Of a stretch of DNA of 64,000 bases, positions 30,401 through 39,756 are shown piece by piece. The number at the start of each line of letters is the position of its first letter. The stretch's first letter is position 1. The notes below the pieces were generated by a model, which was not told the origin of the DNA, did not search any database, and saw only the letters and a list, made by a program, of their open reading frames with translations. Source of the stretch: Rotaria macrura (lineage: Eukaryota > Rotifera > Eurotatoria > Philodinida > Philodinidae); assembly GCA_900239685.1 (NCBI GenBank), contig OENT01000653.1, forward strand, positions 24,429 through 88,428. The letters are read 5' to 3'. Made by a program: the position numbers and the translations under genes.

Positions 30401-30934
30401 CTATGAAATCCGTCAAGTTTATGTCAATCGAAAGATTGTGTGATTTAAAGATGAGATTCTTTAATTATTCTGGTGTTCTCAAGCTCTGATTAGCCAATTT
30501 TTGAAACACAATAAAAAGAATACACATTTCATTTACATTCTAGTTTTCATAAAAGAAATTGTTGACCAAAAAAAAATGAACTGTAGGGTTGAAACAGCAG
30601 TAATAACATTCATATCGAAATGAAGAAATAATCTGAGAAATACGAGAACGATTCCTTAAAACTTTCACTATACCAAAGCCTAAATTATAAAATATTTCGG
30701 TAAATGGAAATCGACAAGTGAAATGCTTTTTTTTTATTTTCAACGAATACATATTAATACATAAGTATACAATTTCGAGTAGAGATTCACGTATATAAAC
30801 ATGGAAAAATATCAGACAACATGGTTTATGTATTAGTGATCTGTTAATAACAATAAAAAGAAACACTTCTCTTTTCGTATCTCTATTAATATTCATGTTG
30901 AAGTGAACGAAGTTCACTTGGATCAGCATTACCA
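27401..30934. other. Intergenic upstream of HSP70
   Basis: AT-rich sequence with purine-rich stretches at 27485-27550 and one MITE at 28173-28607 (annotated separately). Apart from that no coding region, RNA gene or repeat was recognised. Confidence 0.5.
28173..28607. mobile_element. Palindromic MITE, about 435 bp, kin of the 11.6-kb element
   Basis: The left arm starts GCAGAGAAAAGTTTTCAAAA and the right arm ends in a near reverse complement (TTTTCGAAAAACTTTGTCTGC). Pairing extends about 190 bp into the element, past CACGTCGAT-like and GCGATCAAGCGCG-like blocks. The arms are more diverged than in the 11.6-kb copy. Both elements share the GCAGA terminus followed by an A-rich run, a CGCGTTTAA motif about 30 bp inside, and the lack of any coding sequence. 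No target-site duplication was identified with confidence. Confidence 0.8.
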
Positions 30935-31739
30935 TTAGTCAACAGTTCCATTTTTCTTTGATGAACCTGTGCGACCATTAACCATAATTGACATTCCAGC
31001 AAGATCACCAGTTGTACGTGTTGTTTCTTCGGTGTATGTCGTAGTTTTGATATCTTTGTCATGTTCATTGATAATTTCTGTCGTAATCGCTTGTGATACA
31101 GCTATCATTTGAATGGAAGCTGTTCCATTCTTGTCCAGAGCTGCAGTAGACGACAAACCATCTAGTAATTCTTGGAGATGTTGATGACGACAAATGAGAT
31201 GATAAAGACATGTTAGGAGAAAAATAATTGTAAGCATGCAAGATAGTAGACCAACAATCTAATAGGGAAAAGATAAATAAACAAAGAAGCGTTTTGAATC
31301 TCGTTTATTTTTTAAATACAGATTTTTTCGCAGTTCTTGTTCTTACCACAGCATTCCATCCACTTGGAGAATCATAAAAATATGAGAAAACAAATGGTGA
31401 TACTGTTGGACATAACTTTTCATCAAATGTTAATACACTTATGTTCATCGATAAATCGTTTGTATTATTGTTATTAAAACTATTTGAAATGTCCGTCATC
31501 TTTGATAAAAGATTAATTACAAAATTCTGAATGAACTGCAAAATCTTAAACGTTTCCGTACACTTATTTTGATCTAGTATCAGGTAGATAAAGAATACCA
31601 GCGTATATAAATCGAATTTAACCAAATAATCTAGAAAAGTATACAAAATATACATAATACTATCCGTTCGTTTGACATCAGTAGATGCATGATTGAGAAA
31701 TAAGTGCATTTTAACCGTTAAATTTACGAAAGAATACAC
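30935..31739 (-). CDS. Unrecognised membrane protein, 238 residues
   Basis: Two exons, 31739-31347 and 31258-30935, with a GT-AG intron of 88 bp in phase 0 (717 nt plus stop). A hydrophobic segment at about residues 43-56 (LYTLVFFIYLILD) is followed by a loop of roughly 75 residues with two Cys and N-glycosylation-type sites. A second strong segment follows the splice (IVGLLSCMLTIIFLLTCLYH, about 132-151). The C-terminal ~85 residues are hydrophilic and rich in Thr, Glu and Asp. It looks like a two-pass (or signal-anchor plus one-pass) membrane protein. I recognise no family. The first exon is of weaker coding quality than the second. Past the stop, another frame stays open to 30886 with protein-like sequence, so the true 3' end may use another splice form. 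Confidence 0.5.
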
Positions 31740-34250
31740 AGAAAAATAAAGATTTGACTCGTTTATTAGATTAAGAAAACCACAAGTTTAGATCGATAGA
31801 AATCGTCATCTTCTTCATGATTCGCATTGACATGAATATCACAGAAGCATATTGAATCAACTTCTACACAGAATTCTATATCAAATTTGAGCATTTCTCC
31901 ATGGAATCAATCCAACTTGACTGTTCGATTTAATCGCAACATTAGGGAACCTTATCTTCATTGGGACCAGTTTCATGGTAATGAAGATGATCTGCGTCAT
32001 ACTGCTGAAACTGAATGTTGACTACATAATCAAATAAATATTTCTTTACTTTTGCTCATTTGAAATCGCTACTATGAAAGAAAGTTCATTGAACGAACAA
32101 GCTATCTGGTCATCTTTAAAACGCACACAATAGAAGAAAAAGAAAGGATGTGATTATGACAGAAAAATGATTAGCCGATCGTAAAGTTGGTCAGTAGAGG
32201 TCGTTTCGTACATTCTATCGTTCAATCAATTATATCAATATTGATTTTGAAACAAAAATAAGTTCTGACTAAGAAGAAAGCTTTAATTTCAGAGACAAAG
32301 TGTTTTATGTGCAAGCTACCTTTACGAACATCGTGTATATTAAATTGTGTGCATTTTGATACTTCAGTGTACACATACTATTCGGAATCTTGCTCAACAG
32401 AATCGAATATCGTTTACTCTTCTTCCTATGAATAATGTGTATCTACAGAGAAAATCAAGAGAGCAAGATAATGCCGTTGTACCTCGCTTGTTTTACGAAT
32501 GACTTGAGTAGGAATATGCTCACAGGGGAAGAAAAACAATGGTCAACCAATGAACGAATTAAGACGTTTTGACATATTTTTGTAGACATCCTATATCTAT
32601 CTAGTACTTCGTAGGTGTGATATTTCGTTAAACTTTAGAATAAAACAAAATAAGCTTCAGAAATTGTACATTTGTATTGACATCTTACATTTGTAACAAG
32701 TGATTGACAGTATGCACGAGACGATTGATGTCAAATTGCGAACATGTATATATAATAACAACGATATGTCGAAGAAATTAAAATTGAAAAGTACAAAGGG
32801 AATCTCATTTTATGATTGATGGTTCGACAACGGTCTTTAGAAAGCTGGTCGGCGGAAAAAGTCTTTTATGATTAATTCTTGCGACGATGTATTTCTTTTT
32901 CTCGAAGAATTCGATTCTACATTAGGAAAATAAGGATTATTTTTCTATGAGAGAATGTTCTTTTTTCCTCAAGTTATTGCCATTGTAACTATTTTCATGC
33001 GTCAAGAGTGAACATTGAAAATTTCATACGAGCTTTCAATTTTAAAAAATTTATTTCAAGTTTCAATCACAAGAACTCGTTGGTCGATAGATGTAACGCT
33101 AAAATAACTTAAGCTCGCCATCATTACTCAATACACACATTGAATGAATAATAGTTGACCATGGGGTGACGATACGATTCAGGAGAGATGGATGAATATT
33201 TCTTTGTAGAAACCAAATATGAATGGAAGAATGCAATTCCAACTTGTTTGAAGTTGATTCGACTTGTACATGATGAAAGTACTCTAAAGTTCCGAGCCTT
33301 TTATTATGCTGATGATGTGAGCAACATCAAATAGTCTTGATTTTTTCTTCTAATGACCTTGCCCTTTACTGCAGAATGCATACATTAGATTATTCATCAG
33401 AACAAAATGATACAATAAAACAGAAAACTGAACATTCAAACGACTTACAATGTCAAATAAAAATCAAATTTAAATATATACATTGATACTCAAATCATTT
33501 TTCTTGTCGACAGAAGATTTGAATAGGACGAAGGAGTTAAAATGTTACTATAACAACACCTATATGCATATAACAGTTGGCACAATAATTTACTAATGCT
33601 CTACATTTTAGTAGGTGTTTATTAACAGACTCATAATACATGCATTAAGTAATATAATTGAAACGACAATTCGAACTCATATCAAGAGTATAATGACTAA
33701 AGTCAGACACAACTTTCTGCTTGACAAGATAGAAACAAAAATTTCACTTTGGGACTTTTTTAAATGATAGTAGCAACTTATTCATCACATGCCGACATAG
33801 ACCAAAAAAAAACTTGATTGGATATAAGTACTGATTGTATCCATTTTTTGTCGTCCTAGTCACATACTATTACGCTCATGTGATTGATGACTCATTCAAG
33901 ACATCAATATTCCACATTGAACAAGTATTCATCAGGACACCAAACCACAATGTATTCATAAATATCTTATATATATATATATATATATATGTAGTGGCTA
34001 AAACTCAATTTACTGAATTCGCATTATTCTTGCATCATTAGGTATTTTTTACAGAGAGACTAAAATAAACGTATTAATGACTGAAATACATCCAATGAAG
34101 GACAAATCGTGAAATATCCATTCTCGTCAGAAATAATTACGTTATCCGTGATTTCTGCTTTCCATATCATCTAAAAGAAGAGCCCAATAACTCATTATTT
34201 ATCATGTGTTTCACATGTATCAACATAAACGAAAAACATGAACGTAACCA
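31740..34250. other. Intergenic; two small coding-like fragments
   Basis: Mostly plain AT-rich sequence. Two short plus-strand stretches look protein-like: about 31850-32018 (open for some 57 codons, with REPYLHWDQFHGNEDDL) and 33190-33327 (from an ATG, EYFFVETKYEWKNAIP..., ending at a possible GTGAGC donor). Neither has a recognised domain nor partner exons. A pure TA repeat lies at 33969-33991. Confidence 0.35.
33969..33991. repeat. TA dinucleotide microsatellite
   Basis: An uninterrupted TA repeat of about eleven units in intergenic sequence. Confidence 0.9.
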
Positions 34251-34336
34251 TGTTTATGTTCTCTCTGTTTCAGCTAAAATCGATTCGATGTTTTGAACGC
34301 GCTCAAAATTCCTCATCAAACTTTACATATATATTT

Positions 34337-34386
34337 ATCAGACTATGAGCAGTCACCATGAGTGAGTTTTATTCATAGTCATCATT
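34337..34386 (-). promoter_or_regulatory. SECIS element of deiodinase copy 1
   Basis: Read on the minus strand: AATGAT, then an 8-bp helix GACTATGA/TCATAGTC, then TGAT. The UGAU...UGAU pair facing each other at the helix base is the non-Watson-Crick quartet of eukaryotic SECIS elements. An internal loop above the helix contains AAAA, and a small TCAC/GTGA hairpin caps it, as in form 2 SECIS. It lies about 120 nt after the deiodinase stop codon, which fits its role in recruiting SBP2 and the Sec-tRNA elongation factor for reading the in-frame TGA. The same element is unchanged in the second gene copy. The helix is short for a typical SECIS. Confidence 0.75.
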
Positions 34387-34507
34387 AAGTATATGTTCAG
34401 TTTTTCTTCTTGTCGAGGAATATCAAATAGATTGAGACGAAGCAGAAAGAATAAAGCATCGCTACAGTTTACGTGGACATTTAAGAAACAAAAAAAAATA
34501 AGAAATA

Positions 34508-35802
34508 TTAAATCGATTGAGAAGCACGCGATTCATAGAAGTTTGTTATCCACTTATCGATCTCGTTTAGGTCGTAGCCGAAATTTTCCTTGTCAGGTTC
34601 TGCTTTCAAAATCAGTTCACCATTGTAAATGACAAAGAAACGAAATGGCCATGATCCGTAAGTCTGATGGAACGTGTTATTCATGTCGTCAACGAGCATC
34701 GGCATCTCGAACTTAAAGTTCTCCTTGAATCTTCGAGCGTTCTCCAATCGTTGTGTAAGCGTCTTCGGTTGATCGATGCATGAGATGGTTTGACCAACAG
34801 GCCATTCATCTCTTGAATGTGCCTCGGCGATATAGATGGCAACGAGGCTTATACCGTTGGGCGCATGTGAGCGAACAAGCGCGCTAATTTCAGAAACAAA
34901 TAGTTCTTGCTTTCAAAATACAACTAGAATCTTACTTCATTCGCTCGACATTCGCACGAAACGGAGGTCAGGTAGTTGAGCCAGCCAATATGATCAGTGG
35001 CTGACCTGCTGTAATTTGTGAAAAAAGAGACACTGGTTGACCGTCTATACTGTACAAGTTGACATCAGGTGCACATTGGCTGACTCTGACGGCGCCTTGT
35101 GTAATCTTGTTGTATTTAACTAAAGACAAGAAAATCAATGATGTCTATTTAATAAATTTCTATTTCAGATGTAATTAAGCGTGATAGAAATGGAGTGATG
35201 CATTGTTTTGGAGCAACACTTACCGTAGAAAGCCGCTTGAACGACTGGATCGTCGGGAAAGCGGAAGAGAGCAGTGCGTATTGCATTGACATCTCGATAT
35301 CCGAAATGTTCAACAACATGTTGCTGAATAAGATCGTGAACATAACTGAGTATTAGAGAATAAATGGATAGTTGAATGCAGAAAAAACGAAGAAGTTGTA
35401 AATGTATACTTACGTAACAGCAGACTCATCTGTGTGATACTGATCCATGATTTGTTGAATGGAGTCGGATAATCGGAGACGCGTCTCGTAAAGAATCATT
35501 TGTCGAACTACTTCTAGTGGTGGTTGTTCACTCGAGGACTTAACAGTATCGAATCCCAAGTGACCCGATGTTGGAAAAAACATTCGACACGTCATCCTGC
35601 CACGGAGTTCCATGAATGAAATAGGGGATCGAGGACCTTCTGGCTGATACCGTGGTAATTCTGGTAGAGTTGGCTGAATAGGTGGTACGTTTTTATCGAC
35701 TGCTGGCGGTCCTTCGGCAACTATTGCTTCTGCTGTCTTTTTGGCTATTTCAGCATAACGTTGTTCAAGAGATTTAGCAGCAGACGTCTTCGGGACGTCC
35801 AT
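34508..35802 (-). CDS. Iodothyronine deiodinase-like selenoprotein, copy 1
   Basis: Thioredoxin-fold selenoenzyme of the deiodinase family; vertebrate relatives remove iodine from thyroid hormones. Four exons: 35802-35414, 35345-35224, 35119-34936 and 34883-34508 (1071 nt, 356 residues with Sec). The catalytic motif is AGSTT-U-PPFRANVERM, with U encoded by TGA at 34968-34970 (Sec221); vertebrate enzymes have GSCTUPPF. The downstream family motifs VAIYIAEAH, MLVDDMNNTF, YGSWPFRFFVI and a C-terminal helix are all in place. The first ~75 residues are Pro/Ala-rich and no transmembrane anchor is seen, unlike vertebrate deiodinases. The region at about 80-165 is a helical domain of unknown role. 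Continuation of strong family similarity after TGA, and a SECIS-like hairpin in the 3' flank, argue for Sec insertion. The substrate in this animal is not known. Confidence 0.88.
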
Positions 35803-38800
35803 CCTGTTTTCTTGCTTCGATTCGAAAACAAGCTTATACGAAACAAGCTTTCAATTTTTATTCTAGTAAGACATCATGTGATGTAACAATAAAAAAAAAA
35901 GAAAAACGTTGTTGTTATTGCACCATAGGATGGCAAAGTTTTTATCACCATTAATTGGTAGGCTAATTTAATAGAGGTAGGAACGTCAAAATGCATAACA
36001 TTGAAAGAGAGCGGTGTTGCATAGATGATTTGAAAGAACATGCAGTATTACGGGAAAGATATAACAGTCGTTGTGTCCAATTCAGTATCATTTTTTTTTC
36101 TTACAAGGGAAATAAGAACGTTTTAAGATAAAATGATTGTTTGAGGGAAAATATGATTCAGAGGAAATCAAAAATTTATAATTTTTTGTAGAAAAATATG
36201 TTGAGGCATTCGTTTTTGGTGTGCAATCGTGTACGAAAACTGAACTTCGAATAAAGAATACTATTTCTCCAACTCCTTTGATAGAGATCAAATCCTGTTT
36301 AGGAACACATACTATAGGTTAGAGTTTTTAATTTTTTTTTGTTTGCTTTGATATTCATTAGTCATATTAACTCCCTTTCCTCGCTGAATGAATTCTCTGT
36401 GGATCCATATGCATATATCTGTGAAAAATGAAGTCAGATATTTTTTGCTGAACTCTTATGTGTAATTTTGTTCTTTGTGTCGAGTTCACAGTTCAACAGT
36501 TTTTGGTGGTATTCACAAGATAGTGGTTGCAATTGAGTCTATGAATTGTAACAGATGAACTAATCGTTTCTCTATTTTTCAAATCAATTTGTAGCATGAG
36601 ATTGTATTATATTGTACGAATTCAATCCCCATTTAGTCGATTATTAACATGTTTAAGCACCAAATTATGCAATTCTTTTATGGTAGCATATTTGAACTTT
36701 CCATTGTACTTCAGTCAGCGTTGAAAACAAATTGGAAAAATTTTGAACTTTAACAACTATCAGATATTGTCATGGATTACTGTTGAACTTATTAGATTCA
36801 CAAGCATCTGTTAAAGTTTCGATGTGGGACTAAAATATAGGCAAACGGATGTTTCAAAGATGCTATGATATTCTCGGCTTCACAAATACATTTTTTATAC
36901 ATAGTTAGCTTGAAAAGGAAACTTCTTAGCATTTATTGAAATTCGTAATCTGTTGTCTACGCACGGACTAAAAGGAATTTAATCACAAATTTTCATGGTC
37001 AGCAATTTTGGGCCACGCTATTTATTACTATAATTGTGCTCTTTCTCGACAGCCTAATTTGTACTTCGTGATGCTTTCCATTCATGCGAGTGTAAATATA
37101 GCATAAAAGCATGCGTTTGATTTTCATACTGTCACTTTATCGCAACAGATTTATAAATCATAAAAATTCAGAAGAAATATTTACACTTTTAAGCATTTTC
37201 TCAACTAATGAAAAAAGGCCGTGCAACAAATTGTACAAGTCAACATATTCTAAAAATCATACCTTAAATTTGATAGATAATCAATTCAATCCATCAATTA
37301 TCAACACTCCTCTATATTAATGTATAGAGTACTTTAAGTAATTTATGATATAGCATTTTTGGAATGAAATTCTAATTATTATACTTTCTACAGATTTTTA
37401 TGATTAATTTTTTTCAAGTTCACTAGGACAGCCATTTGTGCATATTCTTATCAAATCTCCATGACATTCGAAAGATATGTGTTTTGAAATTTTCAAATAT
37501 TGTTACAGAAGGTAATTATACAAGTATAGTGTCAAGATCCTTTTTGTTGATAAGAAGAAAAAACTGACAATGATCAAAGATTTTATCAATAGTAAAAGCT
37601 CCTGAGAAGACTGCAGAATGATCTCAGATATTTATTTAGATGCATGTCACCAGTTTAGATTACTGGTAAAGGAATGAAAAAAGTGAGAAGATCAGTAGAA
37701 CTTGATGTTTCACATCAAAGAGTATGCCACTGACATGATCCAACGGGTAACCTATAACTTTGATTTAGTTTCAAATTAGCTTTATCAGATATATGTTGTC
37801 AATTTGTTCGCATGACAGCCATTATAAAAGCATTAGTCTACTGCGACGGGAAGTAGACTGGTGAAAAGAAAGTATACTTTCCATATTTAAACCTGAATGG
37901 AAATCTTGAAACATGCATTAGGTCGAACGAACTCTTGGCAGAGTTTAGCCTAATCATATTCGAAGTATTCTTGAAATACGCTGCCATCGAGTACTAATAC
38001 GTTAGAAAATTATCTTTAAGATTTCAGTTTATTGAGGTAATAATTTTTGGTTGATACAATTTCGATGTGCATATTCTGTCACTTTCATATTTATTATAAT
38101 GACCGAATGTGCTGTAAAAATTCGACGTATACTCGTACGGTGAATCTTGCAAGACGTTTCCGAATTGTTCAACTAACTCGAGAAATTACTTTCTCGTTGT
38201 ATGTGAATATGCAAAAACAGGGATGAAAAACTTTGACAAGGCATCAAATCTGCCATCACAACGCGAAATACAATAGGTATAATAACATACCACGGCGACA
38301 AATGAGAAATACCAATATTTTTCGAAATATTTCTCATTTGTTTTTTTGACGAATTAGTTTTCATTCAAATTTTGATTTTAGTAAATATTGTGATTTACTA
38401 TTTCATGCATTCTATAAGGAAACGTGCAAAGTAGGGATGATCGCACAGTTTAAAAAAAAAGAAAGAAACAATTTGTAATTGATATCTTGAAGCATGATTT
38501 ATTTTTGAGGCAACTGCTAGTAAATGTGACGTCGCATCAATCTACATTCTGAAAAACACTTGTTCATGAAAGACCCGAACAAACACCGGAAAAAAATGAC
38601 AATGTTCTGAAACTTTCTCTCATCATCAATAGGATTCACACTTACACCATTACAGTCACAAAGATTTGTTACTTAAGAGATCTGGTATAACACTGTGGCA
38701 CACACAACAAAACAAAACGAAAAGCGATATCTGTCTATCCACATCATACACATGTGTTGATATCTATCGTTGACTTTGAGAAATTCACCTTCTCAGTCAT

Positions 38801-38829
38801 TATCGAAATTGTTCAAGTAGTTAGAAACT
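35803..38829. other. Intergenic between deiodinase 1 and GPCR 1
   Basis: The first ~200 bp next to the deiodinase is alignable with the flank of copy 2 (44130-44340), including TTTCAATTTTTATT and AAGACATCATGTGATGTAA. Beyond that I see no gene. A small hairpin with 13-bp arms (CAAATGAGAAATA and its complement) lies at about 38297-38341. Confidence 0.5.
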
Positions 38830-39756
38830 TCAGTTGTTTGTAACCAAAGCAACGCTTACTTGAGCTAATCTTTCTTGTGAAATACATGGACATTTTAATC
38901 GTCTCATCAGTTTCATATTGATCCAGCCCGGTATTGTGTGTTGAACAATAAATGGTGTCAACAATGAAGTGGCAAAGGGTGCAGCAATAAAAAATTCATT
39001 TATGAAAATATTATTTGTTGGTAGATTACCATTAAGTAATAACTGAAGAACTATTGTGTAAGGTAGCCAACAGATGAGATATGCGCCAGAAATGATACTT
39101 GTTTGTACAATCATTTTCCTGGCACGAAACCATTCTAAGCGTTGCAGACTTTTCTTCTGAATAACGAATCTAATAGGCAAGAGAATACTTCCGATTGATG
39201 TAATTACCACCGGTACAAAAACTGTTGTCCATATTAAAGCTGCTGCAGTACTCTGAACACGTATTGCACATGTATAACCACACATGAAGCTCGAGTAATA
39301 AAATGTCTCATTACTACATGTAATAAAAGTATTCATTATGATGAAATACAACAAGAAAATCGATATCGTCACAACAAGTGGAATCGCATGAAATAGTAAA
39401 CGTGAACGATGTGTCCGATAGAGATTTGGAGAAAATGCGACGAAATGACGTTCAATACACATGAATGCCATCAGTATTCGATTTAATCCGGTCATGCCAA
39501 TAAATGAAATATTATAGAAACGACAGGCCCATGCTGTTCGAATAGGTACGAAACCCAACCATAGGTATGCTTGTGTGAGAGGTAAATCAACGGCAATCGT
39601 CCAAATAGACACGACTAATAAACAGCCGAGAATATGATTTTGTAATTGTTTCAATGGATTATTTTGTTGACCAAATCGAAGACATTGTACTGCACATAAA
39701 AGTGACGGTATCTGTATAGTAGTAACGATGATGAAGACTATCGTATTGGCGTTCAT
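38830..39756 (-). CDS. Rhodopsin-like GPCR, copy 1
   Basis: Seven-transmembrane receptor of 308 residues encoded in one exon. Hydrophobic segments are at about 4-26, 41-66, 82-101, 122-145, 172-195, 217-241 and 252-274. TM3 starts after Cys78 and ends in ERH (102-104), a variant of the DRY motif. Cys159 in the second outer loop can form the usual disulphide. TM6 carries CWLPY (229-233), the CWxP switch. TM7 lacks a clear NPxxY and has TPFIVQHTIP instead. A C-x-C pair (289-291) in the short tail may be palmitoylated. The ligand is unknown; the short loops and lack of introns fit the lineage-expanded orphan peptide-type receptors of rotifers. A paralogue lies at 46437-47363, and each copy is upstream of a deiodinase gene. 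Confidence 0.9.
   Translation of the reverse strand: MNANTIVFIIVTTIQIPSLLCAVQCLRFGQQNNPLKQLQNHILGCLLVVSIWTIAVDLPLTQAYLWLGFVPIRTAWACRFYNISFIGMTGLNRILMAFMCIERHFVAFSPNLYRTHRSRLLFHAIPLVVTISIFLLYFIIMNTFITCSNETFYYSSFMCGYTCAIRVQSTAAALIWTTVFVPVVITSIGSILLPIRFVIQKKSLQRLEWFRARKMIVQTSIISGAYLICWLPYTIVLQLLLNGNLPTNNIFINEFFIAAPFATSLLTPFIVQHTIPGWINMKLMRRLKCPCISQERLAQVSVALVTNN

Noticed and set aside
34968-34970. TGA as a disabling stop in deiodinase copy 1
   Set aside because: It falls exactly at the family's Sec position, the frame stays family-like afterwards, the same codon is in copy 2, and a SECIS-like hairpin follows the gene.
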